This document shows, piece after piece, positions 7,056 to 9,226 of a stretch of 9,226 bases of DNA. Position 1 is the first letter of the stretch, and every line of letters begins with the position of its first letter. Below the pieces are notes generated by a model, which saw only the letters and a list, made by a program, of their open reading frames with translations, did no database searches and was not told the DNA's origin. Made by a program: the position numbers and the translations under genes. Where the stretch lies: the NCBI GenBank assembly GCA_036524115.1, contig DATDCY010000015.1, positions 1-9,226 of the forward strand. Direction: 5' to 3'. Source of the DNA: a bacterium. GTDB lineage: Bacteria > JAUVQV01 > DATDCY01.

Positions 7056-7084
7056 ATTATACAGGACGGCTCTGGCCGATTCGA
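7056..7084 (-). promoter_or_regulatory. Probable promoter of the kinase-export operon
   Basis: The minus strand holds a perfect TATAAT at 7061-7056 in very GC-rich DNA. With a 17-bp spacer the -35 position (7084-7079) reads TCGAAT, a weak 3 of 6 match to TTGACA. Only 8 nt lie between TATAAT and the GTG start at 7047, so transcription would begin at or a base or two before the start codon, giving a leaderless mRNA. No Shine-Dalgarno sequence precedes the GTG, which agrees with this. A chance TATAAT is possible. Confidence 0.5.
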
Positions 7085-7090
7085 GGAACG

Positions 7091-7108
7091 CCGGAGAGCG
7101 GGCTCCGG
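7091..7108 (-). terminator. Short GC-rich hairpin after the diguanylate cyclase gene
   Basis: Three bases after the TAG of the GGDEF gene the minus strand has CCGGAG, a 6-nt loop, and CTCCGG, a perfect 6-bp stem. It could end or attenuate transcription from the upstream gene, but no run of T follows, so it is not a standard intrinsic terminator. In a GC-rich genome a stem this short can be chance. Confidence 0.25.
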
Positions 7109-7111
7109 GTC

Positions 7112-9133
7112 CTACGCGGGAACGCCGTGCGCGAGAAGGGCCGTGTTCCGTCCCCCCCGCTTCGCCTGCAGGAGGGCCTGGTCGGCCCGCTGGAGCAGGT
7201 CCGCGGCCGACTCGGCTGCGCCGTGGGTGACGGCGAGGCCGATGCTCACGGTGCACGAGACGCGCGAGGAGGCGCCGTCGGGAAGCGGGACCGCCTGCAC
7301 CCGCGCGCGGATGCGCTCGGCGATGGCCGCCGCGCCACGCTCGCCGGTGCCGGGGAGCACCACGGCGAACTCGTCCCCGCCGTAGCGGGCGATGGCGTCG
7401 ACGGCGCGCAACTGAGCCCGGACCGCGGCGGCGACCTCCCGCAGCACCCGGTCGCCGGACTCGTGACCCAGCTCGTCGTTGAGCGCCTTGAAATCGTCCA
7501 GGTCGAGCATGCCGACGGTGAGCGGTTGGCCGAAGCGCTGCGCGCGCTGCAGCTCGAGCGCCAGCTGCTCCTCGAGATAGCGCCGGTTGTGGACGCCCGT
7601 GAGGTGGTCGGTCACGCAGGCGACGCGCAGCTGCTCGACCTCCTGCTCGAGGCGCGCCTTGCGTATCGCCCCCGAGGCCTGCACGCTCAGGCGCTCCAGC
7701 CAGGCGAGGTCGCGTGGCGTGAACGCCTCCTCGCCCTCGCGCTCCGTCAGGTGCAGCACGCCCAGGGCGTGGCCGTCGTCCCGCAGGGGCACCGAGACGA
7801 ACGAGCGCGACGAGTAGGGGTACTCGCGCTCGCGCTTGAGGTGCGGCTCCCGGTCGATGTCGTGGATGAGGATCGGCTTCCGGTCGTGGAACACGCGGTG
7901 GGAGATCGAGCCCGGGGGCAGGACCTCGATGGAGGCGGAGATCGGCGCGTGGTCCCCCCGCAGCGCGCGCGCGGTGATCCGGCCGCGCTCCTCGGCCAGC
8001 AGGATCGAGCCGCGGCGCGCCCTGAGGCCGCGCATTGCCGCATCAAGGGCGAGCGGGAGGATCTCGTCCACGCTGCGCGCCGTGAGGCACTTCTCCGCGA
8101 GCCTGCCGAGCAGATCCGACTCCTGCTCGCGCTGGACGGCGAGCTCCCGGCAGTGCCGGTGCACGACGCGCGCGACGAGGAACTCCGAGGCGGACGCCAG
8201 CAGGTCGCGCTCGCGGCGTGAGAGCGTCGCGCCGGCCAGCGCGAGGTAGCCCACGTCCCAGGGCCCGTGGGTCAGACGCTGCACCGCGAGCGCGCCCTGG
8301 GGCACATCGAAGCCGGCCCTGATCATCTCCTCCCGGCGCTCGTACGCGAGGAACGTGGTGTCCCCCGCCTGCGCGAAGCGCGACCGCCAGTCCTGCTCGG
8401 CGAGCGCGTGCAGGCCGTCCTCGCCGAGGCCGACCGATGCCAGCACCTCGTGCCCGTCCGCCCCCTCCAGCGGCAGCAGGAGCGCCGCGCCCGCGGCGCC
8501 GAACGTGGTCGCGAGGGACTGGAGCAGCTCCCGGACCTCACCCGGCCCGCGCTGGTGGAAGGCGGCGGCCCGCCGCGCCAGGTCGAGCAACTCGCCGCGG
8601 CGCGCCAGCAGCCCGTGACGGTGCTGCAGGCGGGAGTCCGCCGCGACGAAACCGGTCGCCAGGGTGCGCACGAACGACGCGACGCGGTCGAGCTCGGTGG
8701 CGCCGAGCGATCGCACCCCGGCCTGGCTCTCGAGGAACGCCTGGTTCGACAGGCGGTACCGGGCGATGAAGCCGCGGCGCTGCTCTTCCCCGAGCACCTC
8801 GGTGAGCGCCCGCCCGACGATGATCACGGCGTGCGGCTTGCCGAGCCGCCGCAGCGGGACGATGCGGTAGCTGAGGCCCGCGTAGCACCGCGCGGCAAGG
8901 ACCCGCCGGGATTCCCTGCACGTCCCCGCCTTGCGGAAGCAGTCCTTCTGGCACGCGGCCAGCGTCTCCGGCTGTCGGTGAAGGAACGCGCAGAGCGGCG
9001 GCAGGACCGGGAGCGGCTGGACGGGCGCTCCCTTCGCGTCGAAGGTCTGCACGGACAGGCCGGAGAACTCCGAGAACACCGACTGAAACTCGCGCCAGAC
9101 CCGGCCCGCGGCACCGCTGCGTGTCAACGGCAT
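7112..9133 (-). CDS. PocR-GAF-GAF-GGDEF diguanylate cyclase
   Basis: This 673-residue protein is predicted to make cyclic di-GMP from two GTP. The ATG at 9133 was chosen because an AAAGAAGG lies 9 nt upstream and the PocR domain begins soon after; the frame is open upstream without domain content. Residues about 10-170 match the PocR sensory domain, with cysteines C48, C61, C65, C72 and C83 and the RCYAGLSYRIVPL motif. About 180-330 look like a weak, GAF-like domain, and about 340-495 a clear GAF domain (LPPGSISHRVF, SFVSVPLRDDGHALGVLHL). A short helical linker (491-503) leads to GGDEF at about 503-670: DLDDFKALNDELGHESGD (544-561), ARYGGDEF (582-589) and an I-site RAVD (576-579), so it looks catalytically intact and subject to product inhibition. 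No membrane segment is seen, so it is soluble. It lies 64 bp before the kinase gene in the same direction. Cyclic di-GMP commonly promotes exopolysaccharide production, so control of the neighbouring export genes is plausible but inferred. Confidence 0.93.
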   Translation of the reverse strand: MPLTRSGAAGRVWREFQSVFSEFSGLSVQTFDAKGAPVQPLPVLPPLCAFLHRQPETLAACQKDCFRKAGTCRESRRVLAARCYAGLSYRIVPLRRLGKPHAVIIVGRALTEVLGEEQRRGFIARYRLSNQAFLESQAGVRSLGATELDRVASFVRTLATGFVAADSRLQHRHGLLARRGELLDLARRAAAFHQRGPGEVRELLQSLATTFGAAGAALLLPLEGADGHEVLASVGLGEDGLHALAEQDWRSRFAQAGDTTFLAYERREEMIRAGFDVPQGALAVQRLTHGPWDVGYLALAGATLSRRERDLLASASEFLVARVVHRHCRELAVQREQESDLLGRLAEKCLTARSVDEILPLALDAAMRGLRARRGSILLAEERGRITARALRGDHAPISASIEVLPPGSISHRVFHDRKPILIHDIDREPHLKREREYPYSSRSFVSVPLRDDGHALGVLHLTEREGEEAFTPRDLAWLERLSVQASGAIRKARLEQEVEQLRVACVTDHLTGVHNRRYLEEQLALELQRAQRFGQPLTVGMLDLDDFKALNDELGHESGDRVLREVAAAVRAQLRAVDAIARYGGDEFAVVLPGTGERGAAAIAERIRARVQAVPLPDGASSRVSCTVSIGLAVTHGAAESAADLLQRADQALLQAKRGGRNTALLAHGVPA

Positions 9134-9142
9134 CGTCACGCG

Positions 9143-9150
9143 CCTTCTTT
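9143..9150 (-). promoter_or_regulatory. Ribosome binding site of the diguanylate cyclase gene
   Basis: The minus strand reads AAAGAAGG, 9 nt before the ATG at 9133. It supports this ATG over the in-frame GTG at 9139, which would be only 3 nt from the site, and over the start of the longer open frame at 9223. The leader to its right is richer in A+T than the rest of the window, but I see no convincing promoter in the part that is visible. Confidence 0.5.
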
Positions 9151-9226
9151 CGTCATGCGAGTTCCCACGCCAATCCCCAAAGCAATAACCATGCCGTCGT
9201 AACCTGATAGCAACGCGCGACAAGAA

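Noticed and set aside
3901-7230. A 1109-codon open frame on the plus strand, opposite the whole kinase gene
   Set aside because: It is antisense to a gene with clear FIST, PAS and kinase motifs, is made of low-complexity Arg/Asp/Leu/Ala/Glu sequence and has no recognisable domain. Long antisense frames are expected in DNA with this GC content and codon bias.
6695-8221. A 508-codon plus-strand frame spanning the gap between kinase and cyclase
   Set aside because: It crosses the TATAAT region and lies opposite both coding regions, has no domain signature and changes composition with the gene beneath it.
9136-9156. A six-codon leader frame (ATG to TGA) ending 2 nt before the cyclase start
   Set aside because: It has no good ribosome site of its own and is too short to separate from chance; possible translational coupling cannot be judged from sequence alone.
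9134-9226. Possible sigma-70 or sigma-54 promoter in the AT-richer leader of the cyclase gene
   Set aside because: Candidate boxes (TTGCTA with TATTGC, spacing about 20; a GG/GC pair 11 apart) do not fit consensus spacing. The leader may be truncated by the window edge.

Overview
The window is GC-rich (about two thirds G+C or more by eye) and every gene I can support lies on the minus strand. Signal peptides, an outer-membrane beta-barrel and outer-membrane polysaccharide export (OPX) proteins show a diderm bacterium. The pairing of PocR, FIST and cysteine-bearing PAS sensor domains with a diguanylate cyclase is typical of environmental, often anaerobic, delta-proteobacteria-like lineages (Desulfuromonadales, Desulfobacterota, Myxococcota and similar). 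That placement is inference; no marker gene is present.

In transcription order (right to left) the layout is as follows. (1) 9133-7112: a PocR-GAF-GAF-GGDEF protein, a predicted active diguanylate cyclase with an intact I-site. (2) 7111-7048: a short gap holding a small GC-rich hairpin and a perfect TATAAT -10 box only 8 nt before the next start codon. (3) 7047-3898: a 1049-residue soluble sensor histidine kinase, FIST-PAS-PAS-HisKA-HATPase, in which a degenerate receiver-like domain interrupts the ATPase domain. (4) 3901-3092: a 269-residue periplasmic OPX protein overlapping the kinase by ATGA. (5) 3066-1975: a paralogous 363-residue OPX protein with one more SLBB module. (6) 1978-587: a predicted outer-membrane beta-barrel overlapping the previous gene by GTGA. 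(7) 478 to the left edge: the first 159 residues of a Wzz-type chain-length determinant that resembles the one found in exosortase/PEP-CTERM (XrtA-type) exopolysaccharide loci.

Genes 3-7 look like one operon for export of an extracellular polysaccharide. The Wzz protein is at the inner membrane, two OPX proteins are in the periplasm and a beta-barrel is in the outer membrane, with a sensor kinase translationally coupled to the export genes and a c-di-GMP synthase just upstream. No glycosyltransferase, flippase, polymerase, exosortase or stand-alone response regulator is in the window; they may lie to the left. The most unusual items are the receiver-like insertion inside the kinase ATPase domain, the probable leaderless promoter of the kinase, and the OPX-OPX-barrel arrangement in which neither OPX protein has a lipobox or an obvious outer-membrane helix.
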